Shown: in pieces, positions 20,517 to 27,628 of the stretch | Layout: every line of letters starts with the position of its first letter | Numbering within the stretch: position 1 is the stretch's first letter | IMG/VR virus record: IMGVR_UViG_3300044948_000563 | Coordinates: 1-32,465 of that record | Strand: one strand, 5' to 3' | Length of the DNA: 32,465 bases | Origin: a virus | Notes under the pieces: generated by a model | The model's input: only the letters and a program-made list of their open reading frames with translations | What the model was told of the DNA's origin: nothing | The model's database searches: none | Translations under genes and position numbers: made by a program

Positions 20517-21431
20517 TTACCACTGTGCCTCGTTTGGAATTAATTTGCGATGCTGAATCCAGCCGCGAAGGTTGCCACTCCACAACTGACCTTCACGATC
20601 TTGATGGGTAATACCTGGAACCTTTCCCCAGTATTCAATTTCTGTTTGCATAGGTGTAGCTTGATGCTCAACTGGGCTAGCATGACATGGCTGTGATTCA
20701 ATCAGTTGGCGATAAATCTTTTCAGCTTTTTCATAGCTATCGTCATTTTTACGATAACTTACTTGAGCACAGCAACTTGCCGAAATAATCCTAGCTTGTT
20801 CAGTTGTAATAGGAGTATCACTATTATCTACATAAATAAGCTCGCCGCTGCTTAAACGGTGAGACTTAACGTATGGCAGATGCCAGTCACCAGGCTCTAA
20901 CTGTTGCGGAGTGCTTGCGTTGTAAGCATTAAACATCTTGATAGCCAATTCATGGATTTCAGGCTGTGCATCCGCATGAGCACGCAACCACCAAAAATTA
21001 GCCCATTCTGTGCCACTAATAACCGTTTTCATAATCATCCACGGCTCAGTAATTCGGTTGGCTACTTGCTTGTGCAGCCCAACACGCTCAGACATTTGGC
21101 TAGCCCAGTGCATTGCGTCTTGCATTGCACGACTCCACATAAACTTGGCGTCTGTGATATCCATACCAGTTAGTTCTTCTTTGGCCTGCATACCTGGCTG
21201 ATTTTTGCCCCAGTGAACTGGTTGTGCGGGCGTTTGCCGCATATGGTCGTGCATTGTTTTAACAGGAATAGCTCGGCTAGACGCACTATTTTTAGACAAC
21301 ATACGGTGAGTATTAAGCTCGGCTAAGATAAAGCGAGGATACTCAATCTCAAAAGTAGTCATGCGGACGCCGCTAGGTGAAACTGAGTCGGCTAAGATTT
21401 TAGCTGTAATTAAGTCTTTAGGAGAGGTCAT
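20517..21431 (-). CDS. thyX: FAD-dependent thymidylate synthase-like protein (ThyX family)
   Basis: The 304-aa protein has the ThyX motif in a variant form, NTHRMLSKNSASSRAIPV (about residues 40-57), with His42, Arg43, Ser46, Ser49 and Arg53, and a later TEIEYWGKVPGITHQ and RGWIQHRKLIPNEAQ. ThyX makes dTMP from dUMP using FAD and methylene-tetrahydrofolate. It sits among small overlapping genes, 14 bases into the preceding one. The T before HR replaces the usual R of RHRxxS. Confidence 0.85.
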   Translation of the reverse strand: MTSPKDLITAKILADSVSPSGVRMTTFEIEYPRFILAELNTHRMLSKNSASSRAIPVKTMHDHMRQTPAQPVHWGKNQPGMQAKEELTGMDITDAKFMWSRAMQDAMHWASQMSERVGLHKQVANRITEPWMIMKTVISGTEWANFWWLRAHADAQPEIHELAIKMFNAYNASTPQQLEPGDWHLPYVKSHRLSSGELIYVDNSDTPITTEQARIISASCCAQVSYRKNDDSYEKAEKIYRQLIESQPCHASPVEHQATPMQTEIEYWGKVPGITHQDREGQLWSGNLRGWIQHRKLIPNEAQW

Positions 21432-21609
21432 TGGTTGTAATAGTTAGTGGTAAGTATGAATTTGGTGTTGCACTAAACAGTGCAAAATACTCGCGTTTAT
21501 GAAAATGGTCTAAGTAGTGTTCAACAAATAAGCTAGACTTGCCTGCAAATTTATAACCACAGGCAACAAGCTCGCAATTGTCACGAATTTCGTAGTAGCT
21601 TTGGTTCAT
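21418..21609 (-). CDS. Hypothetical protein (63 aa)
   Basis: Begins MNQSYYEIRDNCELVACGYK; aromatic-rich middle (FVEHYLDHFHKREYFALF). Four-base overlap with the phosphoesterase gene and 14-base overlap with thyX. Function unknown. Confidence 0.6.
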   Translation of the reverse strand: MNQSYYEIRDNCELVACGYKFAGKSSLFVEHYLDHFHKREYFALFSATPNSYLPLTITTNDLS

Positions 21610-22361
21610 ACTTCAATGGTTTTAAATGGATCAAAGCCAACACCGTCGTTCATGGCGTTGTAATAACCATGAGGGTTAGCAACCACACGAGTATCACCCA
21701 AGGTAATATCGGTAGCATCGTGGGTATGACCAAACAACCAAGTAGTATCGGACATATTGGCAATATAATCACCAAGATTGTTAGCAAAATAGTCATTGAT
21801 TAAGTCACCATTCCGGAATCTGGGTGCAATACATTCACGTGCTGGCAAAAAGTGTGAGACAACCACAACACGGCGATCGCCACGATTTTCGTATTTGTAC
21901 TTGATGTGGTCTAGGTGCTGGTAGTAAGTTTGTGCACAACGATTAACATCAAACCCACGAATTTGTCTGAAGTCGTTGATGCCACGCTTGGCTGCACTTT
22001 GACTGAATGGGTTGTCCCCAAAGTTAGTCCACAGTGTAGCCCCAACAAATAACACACCACCAATCTCAACACTACCTGGGTTTAGGAAATGCACACCATC
22101 AAGCTGTGCGCACTTTTGCATCATTTTGTGGTTAAAGTCGTCAAAATCCGTACCATAGTACTCGTGGTTTCCTGGCACATACACAATGTGTGGAAAGCCC
22201 AAGTCTTTAAAGTGACGAATAACGTCTACCGTGTTTGTGCTGCCACTGGCAATGTCGCCAGCAAGCACAAGCACATCTTCGCCACGATACTCACTCATTG
22301 GATGAGTTTTATACGGAAGACGAAATTCCGTGTGTAAGTCTGATAGTAGTCTAATCTTCAT
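21606..22361 (-). CDS. Calcineurin-like metallophosphoesterase
   Basis: The 251-aa protein shows the full dimetal phosphoesterase set: LLSDLH near residue 8, VLAGD near 36, VPGNHEYYG near 64, a His in VVVSHFLP and GHTHDA near 212. It hydrolyses phosphoesters; the substrate may be a nucleotide, nucleic acid or RNA cap-like ends, and cannot be told from motifs. It has its own promoter and leads the run 22361-20165. Confidence 0.9.
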   Translation of the reverse strand: MKIRLLSDLHTEFRLPYKTHPMSEYRGEDVLVLAGDIASGSTNTVDVIRHFKDLGFPHIVYVPGNHEYYGTDFDDFNHKMMQKCAQLDGVHFLNPGSVEIGGVLFVGATLWTNFGDNPFSQSAAKRGINDFRQIRGFDVNRCAQTYYQHLDHIKYKYENRGDRRVVVVSHFLPARECIAPRFRNGDLINDYFANNLGDYIANMSDTTWLFGHTHDATDITLGDTRVVANPHGYYNAMNDGVGFDPFKTIEV

Positions 22362-22381
22362 GATTTTATCCTTAATCCATT

Positions 22382-22410
22382 ATTATAACAGATTAGGTTA
22401 CGAGAATCAA
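22382..22410 (-). promoter_or_regulatory. Promoter of the metallophosphoesterase operon
   Basis: On the minus strand: TTGATT, 17-base spacer, TATAAT; it overlaps the last codon of the lysin gene. Confidence 0.6.
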
Positions 22411-22868
22411 GCGTAAAAAATGTGATTTCCGATTACGGCCAAAACACGTTTATTGCGATTCCAGCTAGGCTTAGCCTGTTTAGTATGAAAGTAAAGGGCT
22501 TTAAAGTCTGGTAAGTGTACAGATTTAGTTAATACTGCGGTAGCAATTGCTACTGAAGCTTCCCAGGCTTTAGTGTCCTTGATTTTCTTTGTTTTGCTAA
22601 TCGTCCACGAGAACTGACGACTAGCATATACAGCGCGGCATACACTAGACTGGAATTCTCCAGACTCTACTCGGTTAACAGTAACTTGTGCAACCGCAAT
22701 CTGACCCTCAAGCGGTTCACCTCGCGCTTCGTGGTAAACGTTGCGTGCAAGGCACTCAATTTCAGACTTTTTAGCAGATTGCAACATCGAGACGTTTACC
22801 GAGGCCGCCCCTAATGTTATAGTTGTGAGCAAGCTTGCTAGTAGCATGCCTATTTTTATTTTGTTCAT
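22407..22868 (-). CDS. SleB/CwlJ-type cell-wall hydrolase with signal anchor (lysin)
   Basis: The 153-aa protein has an N-terminal hydrophobic segment (IGMLLASLLTTITLGAAS, residues 6-23) and a hydrolase_2 domain starting ECLARNVYHEARGEPLEGQI, then AVAQVTVNRV, a late Y-F-H motif in KALYFHTKQ and a C-terminal VIGNHIFYA. SleB-family enzymes cut the glycan chain of peptidoglycan. The signal segment suggests export by the host (SAR or Sec type). GGAGC lies 6 bases before the ATG. Confidence 0.85.
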   Translation of the reverse strand: MNKIKIGMLLASLLTTITLGAASVNVSMLQSAKKSEIECLARNVYHEARGEPLEGQIAVAQVTVNRVESGEFQSSVCRAVYASRQFSWTISKTKKIKDTKAWEASVAIATAVLTKSVHLPDFKALYFHTKQAKPSWNRNKRVLAVIGNHIFYA

Positions 22869-22980
22869 TTAAAAGCTCCAGTAACGCGTCAAATGATTGT
22901 GATTCAAGCTCAGAAGCTTTTCCAGTATCAATTAGCTGGGCTAGGTTCTGTAACAGCGTTAGATTTTTGTAAAAGTTCAT
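22771..22980 (-). CDS. Hypothetical protein (69 aa) overlapping the lysin start
   Basis: The helical frame MNFYKNLTLLQNLAQLIDTG, then SFDALLELLNEQNKNRH, spans the 60-base gap between its neighbours, overlapping the upstream gene by 53 bases and the lysin gene by 98 bases. No ribosome site is visible. It reads like a protein, so it is listed with low confidence. Confidence 0.4.
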   Translation of the reverse strand: MNFYKNLTLLQNLAQLIDTGKASELESQSFDALLELLNEQNKNRHATSKLAHNYNIRGGLGKRLDVAIC

Positions 22981-23191
22981 ATTGTTGGGCAAGTTCGTTT
23001 AATTGCCGTTGAAGGTTAAGAATAACTTCATTACTTTGTTGAAGTTGATTACTTAGTTGCATGATTGCTTCCGCACCTTTTATCATTATATGATTAGGCG
23101 GATTAGTTACCTGATATGGGCCATTATCTCCATCTTGTACAATGTAACTATCTCCGTGGCGCAGTCGTTGAATTAATAGGTTTACATCCAT
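22928..23191 (-). CDS. Hypothetical coiled-coil protein (87 aa)
   Basis: An N-terminal part (LIQRLRHGDSYIVQDGDNGP) precedes a long coiled coil (QLSNQLQQSNEVILNLQRQL, NELAQQYELLQKSN). It is the first gene of the minus-strand run and has its own promoter. Its neighbour, two genes on, is the lysin; a spanin is unlikely because no membrane segment or lipobox is present. Confidence 0.62.
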   Translation of the reverse strand: MDVNLLIQRLRHGDSYIVQDGDNGPYQVTNPPNHIMIKGAEAIMQLSNQLQQSNEVILNLQRQLNELAQQYELLQKSNAVTEPSPAN

Positions 23192-23222
23192 ATTTTTCGT
23201 ATAAATTTACAATCGAACACTC

Positions 23223-23251
23223 ATTATAACCCAAATGGGCCACAAGATCAA
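23223..23251 (-). promoter_or_regulatory. First promoter of the minus-strand run
   Basis: On the minus strand: TTGATC, 17-base spacer, TATAAT, about 31 bases before ATG 23191. Confidence 0.6.
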
Positions 23252-23295
23252 GCCCAAATTTATATTCGGCGCCAATACCTCAAAAATTTTTGTAG

Positions 23296-23324
23296 TTGAC
23301 CCTGTGGTGCTAAGGTGATATAAT
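23296..23324 (+). promoter_or_regulatory. Sigma-70-type promoter
   Basis: TTGACC, 17-base spacer, TATAAT, 30 bases before ATG 23355. Confidence 0.65.
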
Positions 23325-23354
23325 TATCGGAGTTATAACTTCGAGTGCATTTTT

Positions 23355-23510
23355 ATGACATTTAGTGAATATATAAAACGTCACGCAATATTCTCTTATC
23401 GCGAGTTTTGCCGGCAAAATTATCTGAAACCAGATATTGACGTTGATCTTGAGCAGCCTAAGTTGTGTGCACTTGTAAAACCTGCACTTGACCCTAAGCC
23501 GCAGAAATAG
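23355..23510 (+). CDS. Hypothetical protein (51 aa)
   Basis: Encodes MTFSEYIKRHAIFSYREFCR followed by QNYLKPDIDVDLEQPKLCAL and a tail DPKPQK. The tail is encoded by a GACCCTAA element (23490-23497) that also provides the -35 of the next promoter. Weak ribosome site. Function unknown. Confidence 0.5.
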   Translation: MTFSEYIKRHAIFSYREFCRQNYLKPDIDVDLEQPKLCALVKPALDPKPQK

Positions 23511-23516
23511 TATAAT
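23488..23516 (+). promoter_or_regulatory. Promoter of the dGTP-diphosphohydrolase-like gene
   Basis: TTGACC, 17-base spacer, TATAAT. The -35 overlaps a GACCCTAA element and lies inside the upstream gene. Confidence 0.6.
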
Positions 23517-23547
23517 TAATACTCACGCAACCTTTAACACTAAAATT

Positions 23548-24003
23548 ATGCCTAAAATAGACGAAATAGAACATATCACAGTATTTGGAAAACCTCCTGC
23601 GGGTGCTGGAATAGTGGACACTGTACAGATTCCTCCAGAAACGATCACTGCAATCAAAAAACAATTTGGTACAGCGCTAAAGTTCGATCAACACAAACTA
23701 CCACTTAACTTGCTCTCAACCGAAGCCATGAACCAAACAGCCGCAGTGTTGGCATTTGGTGCGCAAAAGTACGCAGAGCACAACTGGCGTAATGGCTTTG
23801 CCTGGAGCCGACCCTTAGCCGCAGCAATGCGACACCTTACAGCATTTAATGATGGTGAAGATCGTGACCCTGAATCGGGACTGTCACACCTGGCGCATGC
23901 AGCCTGCTGTATTATGTTCCTTCTTGAATTTGAGAAAACTCACCCACACCTAGATGACCGATACAAACCAACAGTACCGCAGGCTGACCAAAAGCCTGAA
24001 TAA
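23548..24003 (+). CDS. dATP/dGTP diphosphohydrolase-like protein (DUF5664 type)
   Basis: The 151-aa protein matches the family pattern K-x-D-x-x-K-x-x-L-x-L-L (LKFDQHKLPLNLLSTEAM), FGAQKYAEHNW, WSRPLAAAMRHL, then GEDRDPESGLSHLAHAACC. Related phage enzymes convert dNTPs to dNMPs and shape the nucleotide pool, in some phages for modified-base DNA. The start at 23548 gives 25 bases of leader; no strong ribosome site is visible. Confidence 0.82.
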   Translation: MPKIDEIEHITVFGKPPAGAGIVDTVQIPPETITAIKKQFGTALKFDQHKLPLNLLSTEAMNQTAAVLAFGAQKYAEHNWRNGFAWSRPLAAAMRHLTAFNDGEDRDPESGLSHLAHAACCIMFLLEFEKTHPHLDDRYKPTVPQADQKPE

Positions 24004-24187
24004 GACCAGAAAAACACTCTCACAGGTCTGTAAAGAATTAGATATAGATATTGATGATGTAGATGACTTTTTGCTAGAACAGCACGTGCAAGAGTGCTCA
24101 CACTGCGGAATCTGGGGCACAGATCACCGGCAAGATGAAGATAGCTTTGCTGTGTGTAATCTGTGCTTTGGTTTAGTAGGCCGGTAA
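23954..24187 (+). CDS. Small zinc-finger protein (77 aa)
   Basis: A helical N-terminus (LNKTRKTLSQVCKELDIDID) is followed by a C4 zinc site, CSHCGIWGTDH ... VCNLCFG. It overlaps the diphosphohydrolase gene by 50 bases in another frame. Likely binds nucleic acid or a protein partner; no family name can be given. Confidence 0.65.
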   Translation: MTDTNQQYRRLTKSLNKTRKTLSQVCKELDIDIDDVDDFLLEQHVQECSHCGIWGTDHRQDEDSFAVCNLCFGLVGR

Positions 24188-24195
24188 TTTTAGAT

Positions 24196-24224
24196 TTGAC
24201 ATAGCCTTGTGTATTTGATATAAT
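24196..24224 (+). promoter_or_regulatory. Near-consensus promoter of the uvsE-like gene
   Basis: TTGACA, 17-base spacer, TATAAT. The ATG begins 7 bases after the -10, so the mRNA is probably leaderless. Confidence 0.75.
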
Positions 24225-24231
24225 AGTGGCT

Positions 24232-25254
24232 ATGAACTCATTTAATCACAGCATCAATCGCATTGGCTTTGCTTGCAAAATCCAAACCGAGCATGACAAA
24301 GCTGATGCTGACTTGAACACCAAGTCCACAACCATCAGCTATTTGGCTCGTCAGACACCTGATGCACAGCGTGCCAAGCTGTGGGATTTGCTTGACCACA
24401 ATTTGCCAGCGTTTTATCGCCAGCTTAAATATGTGGCCAAGCTGCCTGCTAACCAGCGTATGTTTCGCATTACAAGTGACTTGCTGCCTGCATATACTCA
24501 TGACGACTATATGCCCTTCTACTTCCAACCAGACGTAGTTGCCAAGCTAGAGTACTACTTGAGTATGTGCGGCGAGTTTGCTCGTGCAAATGATATCCGT
24601 CTCTCATTCCACCCAGGCCAGTTTTGTGTGCTTGCTTCGGATAATCCTGGTGTTGTTGAAAATTCGCTTATGGAATTCGAGTATCACGCTGATCTTATCC
24701 GCTACATGGGTTACGGCAAGCAGTTTCAAGACTTCAAGTGCAATGTGCACGTTGGCGGTAAGCTAGGTCCAGCAGGCATCAAAGCTGCCATGCGCAAGCT
24801 GTCGCCCGAAGCACGCAACTGTCTAACCATTGAAAATGCCGAGTTTACCTGGGGCCTTGATGCCAGTCTAGAGCTGGTAGACACCTGTGCTCTTGTCTTA
24901 GACATTCACCATCACTGGATTAACCGTGGCGAATATATTGAACCTACTGATCCACGCTTTAAGCGTGTTTGCGATAGCTGGCGCGGTGTACGTCCTGTTA
25001 TTCATTATAGTGTTAGCCGCGAAGACGTGCTGGTCGAACATGACCCGACTACTAGACCAGATTTGCAACAACTTAAAGCTCTAGGCTTTACTGCTGCTAA
25101 ACTTCGTGCTCACAGTGACTACTACTGGAATCAAGCTGTAAATAACTGGGCCTTGACCTTTAGTCCCCACGCTGATATAATGTGTGAATCAAAACAAAAA
25201 AACTTGGCAAGCACTCAACTTGCAAAGCAATGCCTTACTCAAACAGTTACCTAA
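24232..25254 (+). CDS. uvsE: UV-damage endonuclease-like protein (UvsE/UVDE family)
   Basis: The 340-aa TIM-barrel protein shows UVDE landmarks: IGFACKIQ at the start, RLSFHPGQFCVLAS, a His in CNVHVGGKLG, TIENAEFTW and VLDIHHHW, then PVIHYS and LRAHSDYYW. UVDE nicks DNA 5' of UV photoproducts and other lesions using metal ions. ATG 24232 is chosen over a GTG six bases upstream because transcription should start at about 24231. Confidence 0.88.
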   Translation: MNSFNHSINRIGFACKIQTEHDKADADLNTKSTTISYLARQTPDAQRAKLWDLLDHNLPAFYRQLKYVAKLPANQRMFRITSDLLPAYTHDDYMPFYFQPDVVAKLEYYLSMCGEFARANDIRLSFHPGQFCVLASDNPGVVENSLMEFEYHADLIRYMGYGKQFQDFKCNVHVGGKLGPAGIKAAMRKLSPEARNCLTIENAEFTWGLDASLELVDTCALVLDIHHHWINRGEYIEPTDPRFKRVCDSWRGVRPVIHYSVSREDVLVEHDPTTRPDLQQLKALGFTAAKLRAHSDYYWNQAVNNWALTFSPHADIMCESKQKNLASTQLAKQCLTQTVT

Positions 25255-25265
25255 ACTCAAACAAA

Positions 25266-25718
25266 ATGCACAACAATCCAACCTTACGAGAATTTGCCGA
25301 AGGTACTAAAAATGCCACTATCTTTCAAACTACCGCCCCTTACAACAACCCTTACCAAAGTGATCGTCCTCGCTGGTTGTTTGTGTGCAGTGCTGGCCTA
25401 TTGCGCTCCCCAACCGGCGCTGCTCTAGCCATCAAACACGGAATCAACGCACGTAGCTGTGGAAGCAATTTCAACTACGCACTGATTCCTTGTAGCGCAA
25501 ATTTGATTAACTGGGCCGACAAGATCGTGTTTGTTAATCAAGAAAACCTGTGGAACTTGGAAGATAACTTTCTTGGTCACAAAGACTTGCTGGAACAAAT
25601 TGAGCAGAAACAGATTGTGCTCAACATTCCCGACAACTTTGAATACATGGATCCAGAATTGCAACAGTTCTTTCATGACGAGCTGTTTGTGCCATACGGC
25701 CCAGTAACTACAAAATAA
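25266..25718 (+). CDS. Protein tyrosine phosphatase-like protein
   Basis: The frame carries the low-molecular-weight phosphatase P-loop RWLFVCSAGLLRSPTGAALA (CxxxxxRS), with nucleophile Cys and phosphate-binding Arg, and a later candidate acid in NIPDNFEYMD. It may dephosphorylate host proteins. The start is uncertain: ATG 25266 is used, while ATG 25230 would overlap uvsE by 25 bases and add a low-complexity start. No ribosome site is clear at either. Confidence 0.72.
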   Translation: MHNNPTLREFAEGTKNATIFQTTAPYNNPYQSDRPRWLFVCSAGLLRSPTGAALAIKHGINARSCGSNFNYALIPCSANLINWADKIVFVNQENLWNLEDNFLGHKDLLEQIEQKQIVLNIPDNFEYMDPELQQFFHDELFVPYGPVTTK

Positions 25719-25723
25719 ATAAT

Positions 25724-25799
25724 CCGCCTGTGGTCTAACGGATAAGACAAGGGTCTTCTACACCCTTAGATGTGGGTTCGATTCCTGCCAGGCGGGCCA
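25724..25799 (+). tRNA. tRNA-Arg (TCT), CCA encoded
   Basis: Acceptor CCGCCTG/CAGGCGG, D stem GTCT/AGAC, anticodon stem AGGGT/ACCCT with loop CTTCTAC, T loop TTCGATT, discriminator G and CCA. It reads AGA. Confidence 0.93.
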
Positions 25800-25811
25800 A
25801 TAAATTTGATC

Positions 25812-25840
25812 TTGATTGATTGCCTGAATCAGCTTATAAT
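25812..25840 (+). promoter_or_regulatory. Promoter with duplicated leader, copy 1
   Basis: TTGATT, 17-base spacer, TATAAT. The leader from the -10 through GGCTGATTTGGAGA is repeated identically at 26194. Confidence 0.6.
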
Positions 25841-25863
25841 ATAGGCTGATTTGGAGAATTAAT

Positions 25864-26193
25864 ATGAGTAACTACACACCAGATGTTTGGGTTGTCTTAG
25901 AATTTGACGTACCTGAACTGGCCAAACCAACACGCAAAGTATTTGCTGGATGGTATGGTGGATACACTGGGTCGAATTCGTGGAAACTCAATTCAGGTAT
26001 TACTGAAACACGTCTAGTAGACGGTTGGTGGGAGTTTGATGGGTATAGTGGTAGCACATACCGTTGTCATCCTGATAACTATCACATGAGCGGCCTAATG
26101 CAAAGTATCTATGCAAACTGGTTAAAAGCTGCTGATGATCGTGGTGATGTAAAGATCAGAATTTTGACATTTGACGAAGCAGTTCTTTCTTGA
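25864..26193 (+). CDS. Hypothetical phage protein (109 aa)
   Basis: Trp/Tyr/Gly-rich beta-like protein (VFAGWYGGYTGSNSWKLNSG, RLVDGWWEFDGYSGSTYRCH). GGAGA lies 8 bases before the ATG. Its 3' end contains the -35 of the next promoter. Function unknown. Confidence 0.68.
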   Translation: MSNYTPDVWVVLEFDVPELAKPTRKVFAGWYGGYTGSNSWKLNSGITETRLVDGWWEFDGYSGSTYRCHPDNYHMSGLMQSIYANWLKAADDRGDVKIRILTFDEAVLS

Positions 26194-26199
26194 TATAAT
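26171..26199 (+). promoter_or_regulatory. Promoter with duplicated leader, copy 2
   Basis: TTGACG, 17-base spacer, TATAAT, then the same leader as copy 1 up to GGAGA. Confidence 0.6.
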
Positions 26200-26220
26200 A
26201 TAGGCTGATTTGGAGATATT

Positions 26221-26421
26221 ATGGCAGGCTATTCACGCGACTTTTTAATTGATGCTTTTATGTCACGATACATTAAGTGTGCTCTGATTACCATCGAGCA
26301 ACTTGTCAATCTTGAGCAAATGGCAAATGATCTTTATGATCGAGTAGGTCGCGATAGTTTCCGTACATATGCTAGCTTAGATGCTGAAGCAATTCGAGTC
26401 TATAAAAACAGTCTTGACTGA
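26221..26421 (+). CDS. Hypothetical protein (66 aa)
   Basis: Helical protein (MAGYSRDFLIDAFMSRYIKC, TIEQLVNLEQMANDLYDRVG). GGAGA precedes the start. The -35 of the RNA-cluster promoter (26414) lies in its last codons. Function unknown. Confidence 0.62.
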   Translation: MAGYSRDFLIDAFMSRYIKCALITIEQLVNLEQMANDLYDRVGRDSFRTYASLDAEAIRVYKNSLD

Positions 26422-26442
26422 TCGTGGTTAACGCTGTATAAT
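26414..26442 (+). promoter_or_regulatory. Promoter of the first RNA cluster
   Basis: TTGACT, 17-base spacer, TATAAT. Its downstream sequence TTCTTTAAAT is shared with the promoter at 29424. Confidence 0.65.
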
Positions 26443-26482
26443 TTGTTCTTTAAATGATAAATTATGGCTCCCGCAAGGGAGA

Positions 26483-26568
26483 CCATATAAAAGCACATAC
26501 TTTACCGCCCTCTAGTAAGGGAGATAGCGACTAGCGCTGATGGACTGTTTAAATGTGCTTTTATATGG
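26483..26568 (+). ncRNA. Stem-closed RNA A (Y-RNA-like), directly before the tRNA-like RNA
   Basis: CCATATAAAAGCACAT (26483-26498) pairs perfectly over 16 bp with 26553-26568, enclosing about 54 nt that include CCCTCT...AGGGAG pairing. The 3' strand shares its last two bases with the 5' end of the tRNA-like RNA, so cutting there would set its 3' end. A GNRA hairpin (CTCCC-GCAA-GGGAG) precedes it. Shape resembles a Y RNA: long end stem and large loop. Confidence 0.55.
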
Positions 26569-26732
26569 GACGGTAGCTTAACATGGTTAAAGCGCAAATC
26601 CGGACTACATACCCCTTCACCAAAAACTCTCCTCTGTCGCAAGCACGAAGTTAATGGTGGGCTGAATTCGAATATACGCTTTCGGGATTGTAGATATTAT
26701 GGTTGCAGGTTCGAGTCCTGCCCGTCCCACCA
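26567..26732 (+). ncRNA. tRNA-like RNA with the anticodon arm replaced by about 110 nt
   Basis: Acceptor GGGACGG/CCGTCCC with A and CCA, D arm GCTT-loop-AAGC (loop with GG) and T arm GCAGG-TTCGAGT-CCTGC are all intact. Between the D and T arms lies an elaborate insert: CTACA (about 26603) with TGTAG, CCC with GGG, CACC with GGTG. No 7-nt loop with T33 is found, so it does not look like a working tRNA. It is too short for a group I intron or a tmRNA. It may be a Y-RNA-type tRNA mimic. Confidence 0.6.
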
Positions 26733-26801
26733 TATTTTAGTATACTTTATGAACAATGGCCCCGATTGCGGCCTAAGTAGTTTAGTGTACTAAAATATGG
26801 T
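26729..26801 (+). ncRNA. Stem-closed RNA B (Y-RNA-like), starting at the CCA of the tRNA-like RNA
   Basis: ACCATATTTTAGTATACT (26729-26746) pairs with 26784-26801 over 18 bp with one U-G. The loop holds GGCC...GGCC. The stem begins within ACCA of the RNA upstream, so 3'-end processing of one competes with folding of the other. Confidence 0.55.
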
Positions 26802-26883
26802 CTGAACTTGACAGATTGGTACCAGTCTGAATCCAGTAGCAATAGGTCAGTGACTACGGGCGTGTTGCGACCCGCAGACCATA
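26796..26883 (+). ncRNA. Further stem-loop RNA C
   Basis: TATGGTCTG (26796-26804) pairs with CAGACCATA (26875-26883). Inside are CAGA...TCTG around TTGGTACCAG and CGGG/CCCG. It shares six bases with RNA B's 3' strand, so the two folds exclude each other at that point. Confidence 0.45.
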
Positions 26884-26900
26884 GCTTTAAAAATTTATAC

Positions 26901-26929
26901 TTGTTTTTGTTTTACAAAACGAGTATAAT
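26901..26929 (+). promoter_or_regulatory. Promoter of the 46-aa gene
   Basis: TTGTTT, 17-base spacer, TATAAT, 26 bases before ATG 26956. Confidence 0.55.
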
Positions 26930-26955
26930 ACATATTCTTTCAAACAAAGGCAACC

Positions 26956-27096
26956 ATGCGAGTTTTTACTAAAATAGAGGGTATTCTTGCTTGCTGGCAA
27001 TTTAAAGGCGATGATTATGCTGATGCGATTAAAGCAGTTCGTGATGAACTTGGTGTTGGTCATAAATCTGCAATCTTGGCCCTTGTAAAATATTGA
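26956..27096 (+). CDS. Hypothetical protein (46 aa)
   Basis: Encodes MRVFTKIEGILACWQFKGDD, then YADAIKAVRDELGVGHKSAI and LALVKY. AAAGG lies 6 bases before the ATG. The promoter is clear. Function unknown. Confidence 0.58.
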   Translation: MRVFTKIEGILACWQFKGDDYADAIKAVRDELGVGHKSAILALVKY

Positions 27097-27097
27097 C

Positions 27098-27126
27098 TTG
27101 ATTATAGAGTTGTTTTACTGTATAAT
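27098..27126 (+). promoter_or_regulatory. Promoter of the second RNA cluster
   Basis: TTGATT, 17-base spacer, TATAAT, preceded by an overlapping TTGACT. Confidence 0.55.
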
Positions 27127-27132
27127 TAATGT

Positions 27133-27360
27133 TTATTCAGTAGAAGTTCCGACACTAACAAAGAACTTCACAGATAGACCAGAACAATGCTGAGCTATAG
27201 TAGCCAATTAGTGGAACACTGAATTTCAGTGGATACAAGGCTAACGCGTGCACTGGTTGGAACCTCAGATCAGCAGCTCTGAGCTATCAAAAAGCTACTA
27301 ATTTCTAAGCCTGCGTTTACCGACAGCTTTATATCGGAAAGATTTCGCACTACTCTAAAA
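27133..27360 (+). ncRNA. Structured leader RNA upstream of tRNA-Pro
   Basis: There is no gene here. Pairings include GAAGTTC/GAACTTC, ATTCAGT/ACTGAAT, the palindrome CACTGAA-T-TTCAGTG and CCGA/TCGG. TGAGCTAT occurs twice. It could be an independent RNA or the 5' part of the tRNA-Pro precursor. Confidence 0.4.
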
Positions 27361-27368
27361 AGTGTTAT

Positions 27369-27442
27369 CTCGGTGTAGTGAAATGGCATCACCCGTGCTT
27401 TGGGAGCATGAAGCGCAAGTTCGATTCTTGCCATCGAGACCA
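27369..27442 (+). tRNA. tRNA-Pro (TGG), CCA encoded
   Basis: Acceptor CTCGGTG/CATCGAG, D stem GTGA/TCAC, anticodon stem CGTGC/GCATG with loop TTTGGGA, T arm GCAAG-TTCGATT-CTTGC, A, CCA. Confidence 0.92.
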
Positions 27443-27623
27443 TATTGTTATAGCTTTTGCTAGTGCCCAATTCAGTTTGGAACCTTGCAAACTTGAGACG
27501 CAGTACATCCGGAAAGGTACTGTGGTATAGTTTAAATTTTAGTACAGGCCTGCGTCATGAACAGGATAAGCTAAAGTTACGCTCTTAGCGGAGTGTGTAG
27601 TAAACAAAAGCTATAACAATATG
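27440..27623 (+). ncRNA. Stem-closed RNA D, starting at the CCA of tRNA-Pro
   Basis: CCATATTGTTATAGCTTTTG (27440-27459) pairs with 27605-27623; 19 bp are perfect. It encloses about 145 nt with further hairpins and ends 5 bases before tRNA-Leu. tRNA cutting on both sides would free it whole. Confidence 0.58.
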
Positions 27624-27628
27624 ATTAT

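Noticed and set aside
26567-26732. Group I intron or tmRNA
   Set aside because: The insert is about 110 nt, too small for a group I core, and the RNA has a full D arm and no tag-peptide frame or pseudoknots typical of tmRNA.
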